A DNA stretch of 64,000 nucleotides, taken from contig NZ_CP116383.1 of the NCBI RefSeq assembly GCF_028201475.1, forward strand, positions 1,736,001 to 1,800,000. The letters are read 5' to 3'. Position 1 is the stretch's first letter. Each line of letters opens with the position of its first letter. Source of the DNA: Vibrio sp. SCSIO 43137. GTDB taxonomy: Bacteria; Pseudomonadota; Gammaproteobacteria; Enterobacterales; Vibrionaceae. The position numbers and the translations under genes were made by a program. Under the pieces are notes generated by a model that ran no database searches, was not told the DNA's origin, and saw only the letters and a program-made list of their open reading frames with translations. Positions 35,872 to 44,472 of the stretch are shown here, piece by piece.

Positions 35872-36752
35872 GTTTTATTGCTCTCTGGCGCAAGCACTTC
35901 TGCTATCCCCATATCCAGAAAATCCATTACCTGTTGAAAGCCATATTGTGGCTGCCAGCTAAGCGCTTGCTGCGCCATTGAAGAGACATAGACACGATCC
36001 AGTTTCTCCGGCAAATCCCAGCTTCTGTGGGTAAACGCTTCGGCTAACTCAGGGGCTCGCTTTGTGATCACATCGGCTGCATTAAGATAAAGCTGCTCAC
36101 AATCCTCAGGCAAGAAAGGTGAATCGGCAGAGATAATATAACGATTAAAACCGCCAGGTCGTTTATTCAGGGCACAAGCGTGGGCAGACGCGACATCTCT
36201 TGCATCTATACCGCGGTTGAGCCTGTAAATAGCCATCATATCGGCGGGCTCAGGAAAACAACGCGACATCTGCAGCACAGTAACAGGCAAGTTATATTGC
36301 CCGGAGATCTGTTCTAATCGTTTTTCTGCTTCGATTTTGCTGGTGTGATAAATGGTCTTAGGCGCCGGAACTGTCTCTTCAGTCACCCAGCCGGTTATTC
36401 CTTCTGGTGTCGAGGCTCTGCCGTAAAGGGCGGTAGTACTAGTAAAAATAAACTGTTTAACGCCAGTTTCAACAGCGTACTGCGCCAGCATCTCTGTCGC
36501 ATCCACGTTTATCTGCTGAAACTCTTTATCACTTCTGATACCGATATGAGGAGCATGCAAGGCTGCGGTATGAATAATCACATCGTAATTTCCCGGCAGG
36601 TTAGCGATAAAATTCTTATCCCTTATATCACCGATAAAGTCTGCCGTTGAACAAGGGGTTACATCGATACCTGTCACCGAATGGTCGCGCATCAGATGCA
36701 CATAGATGTGCCGCCCGACCCTGCCTGCTGTACCTGTGATAAGAACCTTCAT
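35868..36752 (-). CDS. NAD-dependent epimerase/dehydratase family protein
   Basis: A 294-residue extended SDR. The nucleotide-binding motif is TGTAGRVGRH at the N-terminus, HTAALH is the conserved strand-4 region and YHTSK the catalytic Tyr/Lys. It probably acts on an NDP-sugar or related carbonyl substrate; the exact one is not readable. It converges with SDR B. No operon partners are on its strand, since the 118-bp gap to the next gene contains a terminator. Confidence 0.8.
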   Translation of the reverse strand: MKVLITGTAGRVGRHIYVHLMRDHSVTGIDVTPCSTADFIGDIRDKNFIANLPGNYDVIIHTAALHAPHIGIRSDKEFQQINVDATEMLAQYAVETGVKQFIFTSTTALYGRASTPEGITGWVTEETVPAPKTIYHTSKIEAEKRLEQISGQYNLPVTVLQMSRCFPEPADMMAIYRLNRGIDARDVASAHACALNKRPGGFNRYIISADSPFLPEDCEQLYLNAADVITKRAPELAEAFTHRSWDLPEKLDRVYVSSMAQQALSWQPQYGFQQVMDFLDMGIAEVLAPESNKT

Positions 36753-36853
36753 AGCATCACCTTAATCCACATTAGTCATAATCCCCATTCGCATAGCCGG
36801 CGAAACTAGCAGATTTACCGGCTAATTTCTATTTACAGCCCAAAAACAGAAAC

Positions 36854-36880
36854 AAAAAAGCCCTGCTTATGCTGCAGGGC
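36854..36880 (-). terminator. Terminator of the 103-residue hypothetical gene
   Basis: On the minus strand GCCCTGC-loop-GCAGGGC followed by six U (36854-36859), 21 bp beyond the stop at 36902. Confidence 0.82.
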
Positions 36881-36901
36881 CGGAGTGATTAATTATTAAT
36901 T

Positions 36902-37213
36902 TTACTGAACCATGACTAAATCTGAATTATCCGTTAATGTTAGCTGATTGACCACCTGACAGGTATCCGTCGTCAGGGGATTTTCCAACACCTTTTCGGC
37001 ATTAATTTGAGAAACAGATTTGTCTCCGATATGGCGGCCATCATCATCAAAAAGTGATAAACGGTAGCCCTGATTATTCGGTGATCCTATATCAAAAGGA
37101 AGATCAACCCATAAAGAAATAACATCCATTGTTCTTGAGCTACAGGTCTCACCAAGCAGAATCCGTTCTCCTGAAACCTTGTACCATACTTCTATCTTAG
37201 ACTGACAAAGCAT
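36902..37213 (-). CDS. Hypothetical protein, 103 residues
   Basis: The start is ATG 37213, with AGGAGG 7 nt upstream; the frame opens 15 codons earlier but without such a signal. A small, soluble, beta-rich protein with no signal peptide and three cysteines (CQSK, ETCSS, TDTCQ). I recognise no family. It has its own terminator and strong ribosome site, so it is probably expressed alone. Confidence 0.6.
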   Translation of the reverse strand: MLCQSKIEVWYKVSGERILLGETCSSRTMDVISLWVDLPFDIGSPNNQGYRLSLFDDDGRHIGDKSVSQINAEKVLENPLTTDTCQVVNQLTLTDNSDLVMVQ

Positions 37214-37447
37214 TTTCAAACCTCCTACCTTCCCTGGACTTATTCGCGTTTTTTGCAACGAACAATATTCAGTTTAAAAGCTTTTATATGAATAGCCAGA
37301 TCAAAGATCAAATTTCATAAACCTGTCAAACAATTTACATATTTTTCAAAAACATAAAGCTTAGATTAATACGTTATAAGCTAATCATTTGATCTCTGGA
37401 CGATCGTAATATATAGAGATTTTAATAGCTTAAACGCAGACTGCCTG

Positions 37448-38683
37448 TCAAAGCAGCGTAACTGGTACGAAAAGCTCTTTAATTCGTTCAACTGAACTGT
37501 ATTCTCCAAACACAGGTTTGTTTTCCAGATGCCTGCGAAGCATATCCAGCGCCACTGTCGCCATCAGATTTCGACGATCTTTATGCTGATATTTTCTGCG
37601 TAAACGGATCAACTGCCCCCACTCGCCACTTGCAGTAGAAAGGGCGATTGCAACCCTGTCTTCTTCCAGTTTACCTACGGATAAACCTATCCGGCTGGCG
37701 GTTTTTTCCCTTATTGCCGCCGCCAGTGCTAATGACGCAGCTAACGGGTCTTGATCCGCCATATCGATATTTTGTGCGTTGTTTAAAATCCACCCCTGAA
37801 CCAATGATGCCGCGCACCCTTCATTGCTATGAAACTCGCTACTCAATACACCGCCTGTGGCAACTTCGGAAACGGATACCGAGTTGCCGGACTCACTCAG
37901 CAGGCCGGCCAGATTGTCTATTAGCTCTTCGTCGACACCAACAATATTGTCTCCGAGGTGGCTATAAATAATCTGCATCAATTTCAGACGAACATCTGAT
38001 TCCGCTTCCGGTCCAAACAATTTAACCTCAATAAAAGGCAGATAAGAGCGGTAACCGAGTTCAAAGCCGTCTGGTAACTGAATGTTGTCCAGCACATCAG
38101 ATAGACCCGATTCCGTCAGACCAAAAGTATACATACGACTTACCGCGGAACGGATAGGTTGAGGATAGCGCTTGTTTAAATCAGGCAGTATCTGAGCTTC
38201 CACCATCTGTTTAAATTCTGACGGCACGCCGGGAGTAAAATAGAAAACCGCATTATTAATCTGCATTGAAAAACCACAGGCGGTTCCGATAGGGTTATCA
38301 AGTATAACTGAACCTTCCGGCAACATTGCCTGCTTTATATTGCTGGCAGGCATGCTTCTGCCTGAACGGCTGAACATTTGCTGCATCACCTCAACCCATT
38401 GCTCGGAAAGCTGCAACTCCTGCTCTGCTGCCTCAGCGGCAGCTTCGGCGGTAATATCATCAGAGGTCGGGCCTAAGCCACCGTTTACAATAACTACCTG
38501 ATAATTGAGGCTTAGGCCTACCAGTTCATTGACTAAACTACGCTTCTCGTCTCCCACTGTAGAGCGTTTAGTGAGTGAAAAACCCTGTTGATAAAACTGG
38601 CGGGATAACCATGCCGCATTAGTATCCAGAATATCACCATGCAGCACCTCTTCGCCGGTACTTAGCATTGCAATTTTTAACAT
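37448..38683 (-). CDS. CinA-like protein with molybdopterin-binding-type N-terminal domain
   Basis: A 411-residue protein. The N-terminal COG1058/MoCF domain (about 1-170) is clear: STGEEVLHGDILDTNAAWLS and NGGLGPTSDDITAEA. CinA N-domains hydrolyse ADP-ribose or act in NAD recycling. The C-terminal region (about 255-400) corresponds to a PncC nicotinamide-nucleotide amidase domain, but the expected AESCTGG is SEVATGG, lacking the key cysteine. It resembles the E. coli YfaY type rather than a competence CinA. No recA nearby. Confidence 0.78.
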   Translation of the reverse strand: MLKIAMLSTGEEVLHGDILDTNAAWLSRQFYQQGFSLTKRSTVGDEKRSLVNELVGLSLNYQVVIVNGGLGPTSDDITAEAAAEAAEQELQLSEQWVEVMQQMFSRSGRSMPASNIKQAMLPEGSVILDNPIGTACGFSMQINNAVFYFTPGVPSEFKQMVEAQILPDLNKRYPQPIRSAVSRMYTFGLTESGLSDVLDNIQLPDGFELGYRSYLPFIEVKLFGPEAESDVRLKLMQIIYSHLGDNIVGVDEELIDNLAGLLSESGNSVSVSEVATGGVLSSEFHSNEGCAASLVQGWILNNAQNIDMADQDPLAASLALAAAIREKTASRIGLSVGKLEEDRVAIALSTASGEWGQLIRLRRKYQHKDRRNLMATVALDMLRRHLENKPVFGEYSSVERIKELFVPVTLL

Positions 38684-39003
38684 TTAAGCCTCTTTATATT
38701 TTTGGCAGTGGTTTAAAACTACTTTAAAAACAGCAATTTTGTCGAGCTTTAATAGCAAACTTATTCAGCTAGTCTCTGTTCTGGGAAACCTAAATCCTTC
38801 AAATCAATGGTTACTATTTATAAAGCTGTCATTATTTGCAGACAAGATAGGTAATCTTTGACCTATGCCCGATTTTCACTCGCAAAAATTGACGGCAATC
38901 AAACATTCCCGCTGATATCCGCCTACACTGATATTAAATAGTCTCTATTTCATGGACTTAGCTTTTCGTTGTACGTTTTGCCTAAAACCAGGAGGGTGGT
39001 TAT
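38684..39003. other. Intergenic region before the ACT-domain gene
   Basis: A 320-bp AT-rich region between divergent genes that should contain both promoters. A small inverted repeat (ATAGGT...ACCTAT) lies near 38847-38865. AGGAGG before 39004 is the ribosome site of the ACT gene. Nothing else recognised. Confidence 0.35.
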
Positions 39004-39516
39004 ATGAACAGGACCTTTATCGCTAATTTTGTCGGTAAGGCTACGCCTGCCACAATTAAGAATTTCGCGGCTGTTACCCATGAAAATGGTGGAAAATGGT
39101 TGATCAGCAAAGTTAATTTTATAGATGATCAGGTTGCAGCAGTCATTAAAATAGACCTTCCTGAAAAGAACATTGATATCGTCAAGCAGGTTATATCTGA
39201 AACACCCGATTTGCTGGTGCAGTTTGTAGACAGCGATAATCAGCTACACGATAAAGAGCAGATATTTCAAATCCGCCTTGACGCCAATGACCGTGCCGGC
39301 ATAGTCAATGATATTACCCATGTTCTGGATGATCAGGGTATTAATATTCTGGATATGGACTGTCAGCGGGTCTTTATTGCTGACGGCGGAGGGGTAAGCT
39401 CAAGTATATTTACTGCTGATATGGCTATCCGCCTTCCCGTCGCCGTTGATATTAAAGACGTGACTAAAGAGCTGGAATCTTTAAGTGAAGATACCCGGGT
39501 AGTTCTGGAGGATTAG
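39004..39516 (+). CDS. GcvR-like protein with two ACT domains
   Basis: A 170-residue protein made of two tandem ACT domains (about 4-75 and 85-165; IRLDANDRAGIVNDITHVLD is the clear ligand-binding half of the second). It resembles the glycine cleavage system regulator GcvR, which binds GcvA in E. coli. It has no DNA-binding domain. A strong AGGAGG precedes the ATG. Monocistronic with its own terminator. The partner is not encoded here. Confidence 0.75.
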   Translation: MNRTFIANFVGKATPATIKNFAAVTHENGGKWLISKVNFIDDQVAAVIKIDLPEKNIDIVKQVISETPDLLVQFVDSDNQLHDKEQIFQIRLDANDRAGIVNDITHVLDDQGINILDMDCQRVFIADGGGVSSSIFTADMAIRLPVAVDIKDVTKELESLSEDTRVVLED

Positions 39517-39550
39517 TCCTTAGATCTAAATATAAACTGCTCTTCTTATA

Positions 39551-39583
39551 CGGCTCAGGTTTTAACAGACCTGAGCCGTTTTT
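39551..39583 (+). terminator. Terminator of the ACT-domain gene
   Basis: CGGCTCAGGT / ACCTGAGCCG stem with an 8-nt loop followed by TTTTTATT, 34 bp past the stop. Confidence 0.88.
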
Positions 39584-39787
39584 ATTCCCTTCTGGCTAAT
39601 TTCATTATTGGTAAACATTTAACTAATCAACAACAGAATATGAAAGCAGTGTCTTTTATAGGATAAAGGCCGACACAAAAATGCCGGCCTTGGTGATCAT
39701 CAGTAGCGTAACTCTAAATTGCTGTTGGTAATTGTGCTTCAGTTCTTATCCTCAGCCAGCCTTATCAAGATGGCTATAGAGATAAAT

Positions 39788-39821
39788 AACCCCTCCGCAC
39801 CAAGGATGACGTGGAGGGGTT
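39788..39821 (-). terminator. Terminator-like hairpin after the rhodanese gene
   Basis: Stem of about 10 bp with AACCCCTCC / GGAGGGGTT arms, 54 bp beyond the rhodanese stop (39876), followed by ATTTAT on the minus strand. A second small stem (AAGGCCG/CGGCCTT, 39666-39691) lies between it and the ACT terminator. Confidence 0.65.
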
Positions 39822-39875
39822 TATGTGTGATAGTGTTCAGTATTTGTCAAGGTGACTCATACTTAGTAACTGTAA

Positions 39876-41171
39876 TTAGAGTAATTTAAGGTTATTCTCC
39901 TTAGCGACCGCATTAAAGGTGTCATTCAGGAATTTCACATTGGTAAAGCCTTTCTTAGTCAGCAGAGTGTAACCCAGTGATGCTCTCGCTCCGGCTGCAC
40001 AGTGTAGAACAACAGGCTGATCTTTAGGGATTTCTGCAAGATGCTTATCTAATTGATTCAATGGAATATTGACAGAGTTTTTCAGTTTACCCTGTGCAAC
40101 TTCGTCCGGATTTCTTACATCAATAATGGTACCACCACCGTTGAGGGCAATCTTAACAAACTCTTCTATCTCAACAGCTCCCTTCACAGGCTTTTTAACA
40201 TAAGTGAGCTGAGTGGAAATATCGCCTTTACCCACTGGTAGTTTAGCTGCGATCCACTCGTCCATGCCACCGTCCAGAATAGCTACGTTAGCAAATTTCC
40301 AGAAACTCAGGATTTCATAAGCTTCAATCGCTTCATCTGCATCAGCGCTGTCAGCAATAATGGCGATCGGTGCTTTTTTATCTCTCAGGCCGAAAATAGT
40401 CCGTTTACCGGTAGCCAGTTTCTCTTTGTTCCATTTTTCATGAAGCTGAACCAGTTTTTCCACAGGCATATGAACCGCGCCCTTGATATGGGCAACCGGG
40501 TTTTCCCTGACATCCAGAATCACATGATTCACGTCCAGGTTTTCTTTCAGCCACTCTTTATTAACATGGGAAGGATACACTTCTGCTTTCCATGCAGGGA
40601 AACCTTCAACATACGCCTTAACATTGGTATAGCCGTTAGCCATTGCGATTTTCAGTGCGTTAGGGCTTAACGGACAGGTGACACCACCACAGTAAAACAC
40701 CAACAAGGTATCTTTATCTTTCGGCAGCCAGTTAAGGTTCTTCTCCAGCTTGTCTGAAGGGGTCGCCTTTGAAGTCGGAATATGGCCGATGTCATATTTA
40801 CCCTTAGGTCTGGCGTCACCGATAAAGACGGTTTTACCCTCGTCAAGCATTTCAGACAGTGTGTCTGTATCTATTACATGATCATCAGGAAGCTTCACCA
40901 ATACTCGTTTGATTTTTGTAGCGATTTTATCTTCGTTCAGCGTCGCCTTAAACTTGGTGTTAACCGTCAGGTCTTTAAATGAATCAGCCGCTTCCAGTTT
41001 CGTTTCGTCAGTATATTTAATCACCTGAACCGCTTTTGTTTTAGGGTTCAGATACTGAATAACCTTAGATGAATGAATAATTGATTGTATTTTTCCCGTT
41101 ACTTCTTCGGCTGCCAGAGAGAAAGGCATCACTACCAGTAAAGAAGCCAGTACCGCAGATTTCCTGAACAT
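39876..41171 (-). CDS. Exported protein with three rhodanese domains
   Basis: A 431-residue protein with a signal peptide (about 1-20, ending SLAAEE), an N-terminal OB-like region and three rhodanese domains (about 95-205, 205-310 and 325-430). The first and third keep a candidate sulfur-carrying cysteine (FYCGGVTC and LHCAAGARAS); the middle one has none and is probably structural. It would move sulfane sulfur in the periplasm. It follows the octaheme cytochrome, cytochrome b and a small periplasmic protein with short gaps, so it is likely part of one sulfur-compound respiratory system. Confidence 0.8.
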   Translation of the reverse strand: MFRKSAVLASLLVVMPFSLAAEEVTGKIQSIIHSSKVIQYLNPKTKAVQVIKYTDETKLEAADSFKDLTVNTKFKATLNEDKIATKIKRVLVKLPDDHVIDTDTLSEMLDEGKTVFIGDARPKGKYDIGHIPTSKATPSDKLEKNLNWLPKDKDTLLVFYCGGVTCPLSPNALKIAMANGYTNVKAYVEGFPAWKAEVYPSHVNKEWLKENLDVNHVILDVRENPVAHIKGAVHMPVEKLVQLHEKWNKEKLATGKRTIFGLRDKKAPIAIIADSADADEAIEAYEILSFWKFANVAILDGGMDEWIAAKLPVGKGDISTQLTYVKKPVKGAVEIEEFVKIALNGGGTIIDVRNPDEVAQGKLKNSVNIPLNQLDKHLAEIPKDQPVVLHCAAGARASLGYTLLTKKGFTNVKFLNDTFNAVAKENNLKLL

Positions 41172-41260
41172 AGTATCCTCCAGAGTCTCTGTTTCGCCCT
41201 GAAACAGAGACGATTAATAATCGTTAACCCGCCATCTGCTTGTGTAGATGACGACACGGC

Positions 41261-41587
41261 TTAGTCACAAGCCGCCAGCTCACCGCTGTCTGCTGCGTAT
41301 TTCATCGCGAAGTCTTTGATATCAGGTGCAATCTCCTGAAACTTATCGCTGTTTAAAAACTCAGTCGCATCAGGATGCTTTTTGCTATAGGTTTTAATGA
41401 ACTTCTTGGCATCTTTTTTGAAGTAGCGTTTCCACTCAACTTTAAGATGTTGTTGGGCAAAGTCCTGTCCGTTATAGCCGAATACAGGTCTCAGATACTC
41501 TAAGTAAGCCTCCTGACCTTTAGCGGGATCAGCCAGTGTGCCGAACGAAATCAATGCCGATATCAAGCCGATTAATACTCTTTTCAT
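41261..41587 (-). CDS. Small periplasmic protein of the octaheme cytochrome operon
   Basis: A 108-residue protein with a signal peptide (MKRVLIGLISALISFGTLAD). The mature part is helical and charged, with one cysteine at the third last... near-terminal position (ELAACD). It has no CxxCH, so it is not a c-type cytochrome despite its setting and size. I recognise no named family. The gap to cytochrome b is 30 bp. Confidence 0.7.
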   Translation of the reverse strand: MKRVLIGLISALISFGTLADPAKGQEAYLEYLRPVFGYNGQDFAQQHLKVEWKRYFKKDAKKFIKTYSKKHPDATEFLNSDKFQEIAPDIKDFAMKYAADSGELAACD

Positions 41588-41617
41588 CTTGTTATCCTCG
41601 TTTACTCTTAAATCAAA

Positions 41618-42214
41618 TTATTCTTCTGTTGCTTCTTTCCCGGTAACCATGGCTCTCAGGTGGCTGGTCAGCTTTTCTCCCAGCGTGATTAGATAGAGAT
41701 GGATAATCAGGAAGGCAATAATGCTGTATGCACATAAGGTGTGCAGAATGGCCACCACACTAATGTCTTCAATAATTCCTGCTGCACGTAATTCAGGGAA
41801 AAAGAAGAACAACAGGCCGGTAATGATTTGCAACGGAACCAGTCCGAACAACAAACCCAGGTAAGCCAGCCTCTGTAATGGATTAAACTTCTGCTCTGCA
41901 GACATATGATGAGGGTGCTTGGCACCGGTAAATACCCCATGCAGGTAATAGCGGATTACCCCGTCAATGCCTTTAGTTTCGGGAACAAACTGCTTCCATT
42001 CGCCGGTGGTAAAGATCCAGGTAAAGATAAGAACCACCAATGCCCCCCAGATAAATCCGGCCCAATGGTGAATATTGGAACTCTCTCCAAAGCCAAACAG
42101 GCTAATCAGTCCGTGTAGCTCCAGCCCTGTCACAATCAGAGCCAGCACTAAAACTGCCTGAGCCCAGTGCCAGAAGCGTTCAAATCGTTTGAAAATGATC
42201 ATTGTGTTACTCAT
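41618..42214 (-). CDS. Cytochrome b561-type membrane subunit
   Basis: A 198-residue protein with about four transmembrane helices (near 15-35, 48-68, 115-138 and 150-175). Candidate heme b ligands are histidines in FWHWAQA, NIHHWAGF, ILHTLCAYS and IIHLYL. It resembles the b subunits of formate dehydrogenase and Ni/Fe hydrogenase and is suited to quinol oxidation or reduction. It is 16 bp downstream of the octaheme gene, implying that it links the quinone pool to that cytochrome. Confidence 0.85.
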   Translation of the reverse strand: MSNTMIIFKRFERFWHWAQAVLVLALIVTGLELHGLISLFGFGESSNIHHWAGFIWGALVVLIFTWIFTTGEWKQFVPETKGIDGVIRYYLHGVFTGAKHPHHMSAEQKFNPLQRLAYLGLLFGLVPLQIITGLLFFFFPELRAAGIIEDISVVAILHTLCAYSIIAFLIIHLYLITLGEKLTSHLRAMVTGKEATEE

Positions 42215-42229
42215 TTGCTGCTCCTTAAA

Positions 42230-43870
42230 CTACTTCTGCTGAAGGCTTTTATCGTCTCGCTGAAGGCTCTTTCTTCGGCGGATAGAAATCAGACGGGTGA
42301 TTGCATGTAGTGCTACTGCTGCCAGTCCTCCCCAGATGGCCAGAGCGCCGAATATCTCAACCAGAGAACTGCTGTCACGCCCGACCAGATAGAAGTCGTT
42401 CAGCCCTTCTAAGCGACCGTCACGGCTGTGACACTCAACACAGGCAACGGACTGATCTGCCGGCGCAACCATATGTTTGATAGGCCAGTATCCGTTTGTT
42501 TCGATAAAATCGTAATTGCCGCTAAACTCTAGGTTGTTCAGTTTTGCACCGGCTGCCAGCGCCTTACCCCAGTCAAACTCTGTCCAGAATGCACCGGTTC
42601 CTTTACGGCCATAGAGCTTAATAGGCAGCATATGATTGCGTTCTGAATCATAAGGCTGTTTGCCTTTATGAATCTTAAATGGCCAGATGCGCGCATCAGG
42701 GTCGTTATAGTCACCTGTCGGAGGATTAACATCGATTGGTGCCTGTGAAGGGTCGATTTCATCAAGGAAGGTCATCTGCTTGAGCTCGCCCTTATACCAA
42801 CGGTATTCCGGAACCACATTTCTGCCCCACTCAAAGGTTCCCTTCTTACTCATGTAAGCGTGATTCACCACTCCATCGAACTCTTTATCAATGCTGTAAG
42901 GCTTGCCGTCTTTCAGATCACCGGCCGTAGACCAGTCCCATGAAAGTTTGGTCAGATAAGGCCCCCTCGCCATTTCGGGGATATGACAGGAAGCACAAGC
43001 AACTTTGGCAGTATGGTTATCTATCTCACGGTCCTGATGCGGCGTAGCACTATGGCAAGATTCACAAGAGACATTATTACCTTCTCTCTCCGGCTGCCCC
43101 ATATTCAGTTCATGATCAACAAAGGCGCTTCTGTCGTTATAACGACCTGAGATTTTATGATCACTGGTGGTATGGCAATCCTGACAAGCAAAGTTAAGCT
43201 TTTCGGGGCTCATATGAACATCGAGTTCAAAATGAGGATCGATTAAAGAGAGGTCGGTATCGCCGTGTTTAACCCCGTTACCACCACCACCCAGAGCATG
43301 ACAGGCAAGACAGTTATCACGATCAGGGCGTCCCACATGCTGGGCTACATAAGCTAAGTCAACCGCCTTTTTCAGCTTACCGCCTACCATTGTGTCTTCG
43401 TAATAAGGGTGACCCGATGACGCAGCCGATTTCTTATAAGTGCCCGTAGTGTCATGGCAGACCAGGCAGTCCACGTTCTCTTCCGCTTCCAGATCGAAAT
43501 CTTCATTGCGCCAGCCGTATCCGGTATGACACTGGGTACAACTTTCATTGCCTTTGGCTGATACACAGTAGTTGTTAAACGCGTTCTTGGCTTTACCCAC
43601 CATCACGCCGTCAACTTCTTTGGCCCAGTTCCAGTGGAAGGTCTTATGCATCTGTTTCGATGCTTCTGTATGGCACTCTAAACAAGCTTCTGTCACGTCA
43701 GGGGCGTAGTCAAACTCCTGATCCAGAACCTCAAAGGTGGAGTGGTCAGCCGTACTGGCGACAGAGGTCACTTCCTTTTTACTGCTATCAACTTCAGCAG
43801 CACCCGAAGCAAGCAGTGCACCACTGTGCAAAGCCATCAAAACTAAACTAAATGATACGATTCTATTCAT
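42230..43870 (-). CDS. Octaheme cytochrome c, tetrathionate reductase (OTR) family
   Basis: A 546-residue protein with a signal peptide (about 1-25) and eight CxxCH heme sites in order: CLECH, CTQCH, CLVCH, CLACH, CQDCH, CESCH, CASCH, CVECH. The spacing and the long C-terminal catalytic-like region match the Shewanella OTR type, which reduces tetrathionate, nitrite and hydroxylamine in vitro. A C-terminal transmembrane helix (EIFGALAIWGGLAAVALHAI) with a basic tail (RRRK) anchors it. The start is ATG 43870; an in-frame GTG lies four codons earlier. First gene of the operon cytochrome - cytochrome b - small protein - rhodanese. The physiological substrate is not known. Confidence 0.85.
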   Translation of the reverse strand: MNRIVSFSLVLMALHSGALLASGAAEVDSSKKEVTSVASTADHSTFEVLDQEFDYAPDVTEACLECHTEASKQMHKTFHWNWAKEVDGVMVGKAKNAFNNYCVSAKGNESCTQCHTGYGWRNEDFDLEAEENVDCLVCHDTTGTYKKSAASSGHPYYEDTMVGGKLKKAVDLAYVAQHVGRPDRDNCLACHALGGGGNGVKHGDTDLSLIDPHFELDVHMSPEKLNFACQDCHTTSDHKISGRYNDRSAFVDHELNMGQPEREGNNVSCESCHSATPHQDREIDNHTAKVACASCHIPEMARGPYLTKLSWDWSTAGDLKDGKPYSIDKEFDGVVNHAYMSKKGTFEWGRNVVPEYRWYKGELKQMTFLDEIDPSQAPIDVNPPTGDYNDPDARIWPFKIHKGKQPYDSERNHMLPIKLYGRKGTGAFWTEFDWGKALAAGAKLNNLEFSGNYDFIETNGYWPIKHMVAPADQSVACVECHSRDGRLEGLNDFYLVGRDSSSLVEIFGALAIWGGLAAVALHAITRLISIRRRKSLQRDDKSLQQK

Positions 43871-44472
43871 TTTACGTCTCACTTCCCGGCAAGTGTTCCA
43901 ATCACGTAAAATTACAAGGTATAAAGAACCAGCCTTTTAATTAAGTACATCATGTAACACTAATGTTATTAATTGAATCTGGTTGCTAATACAAAACATA
44001 AAGTTACGTGTTTAGCCTTCACTAATTCACTATTTGCTTATAAACATAATACTAATATAATAAAGATGTCCATAACTTACTTATGGATTTAGGCAGAAAC
44101 ATTGAATCCTTCAACAATGATCACACAATTTTTTTAAGGTTTTTTGGTGGGCAATTTGATGAATATCAAAGAGGTGATTTTTCCACTTTAAGATCAATCG
44201 GTTGCATGATTTGGTTTTGGTCACTTTTAGCAGAGAATAATCCTTTAGGATTATATGATTCACAATGCAGCGCCATTTAATGTCTCTTTTTTAATAGCTA
44301 TAATCTATGAATATGTCAGAGTTATATTGATATCCGGCGGGTAAAATATTAACAGTGTATTAACACCGGGGATTATAAACGGCTAAGAAGTGTCTGCATA
44401 AACAATCTACCGACAATTGTCTGCCGGCAGATCGTTTGGCTATTTTGTATAAGAACGGCTGATAAGCGAAAA
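43871..44472. other. Long intergenic region before the octaheme operon
   Basis: About 600 bp, strongly AT-rich. It must hold the octaheme operon promoter. A small palindrome TAACA-CTAA-TGTTA lies at 43955-43968. I see no clear FNR or NarP site. A 65-codon frame at 44083-44280 lacks a ribosome site and looks spurious. The downstream half (44281-44472) is simply the 3' flank of the diguanylate cyclase gene. Confidence 0.4.

Noticed and set aside
44083..44280. Plus-strand frame of 65 codons in the AT-rich gap before the cyclase gene
   Set aside because: No Shine-Dalgarno sequence, no domain and AT-rich composition; its residues do not suggest a membrane or secreted peptide.
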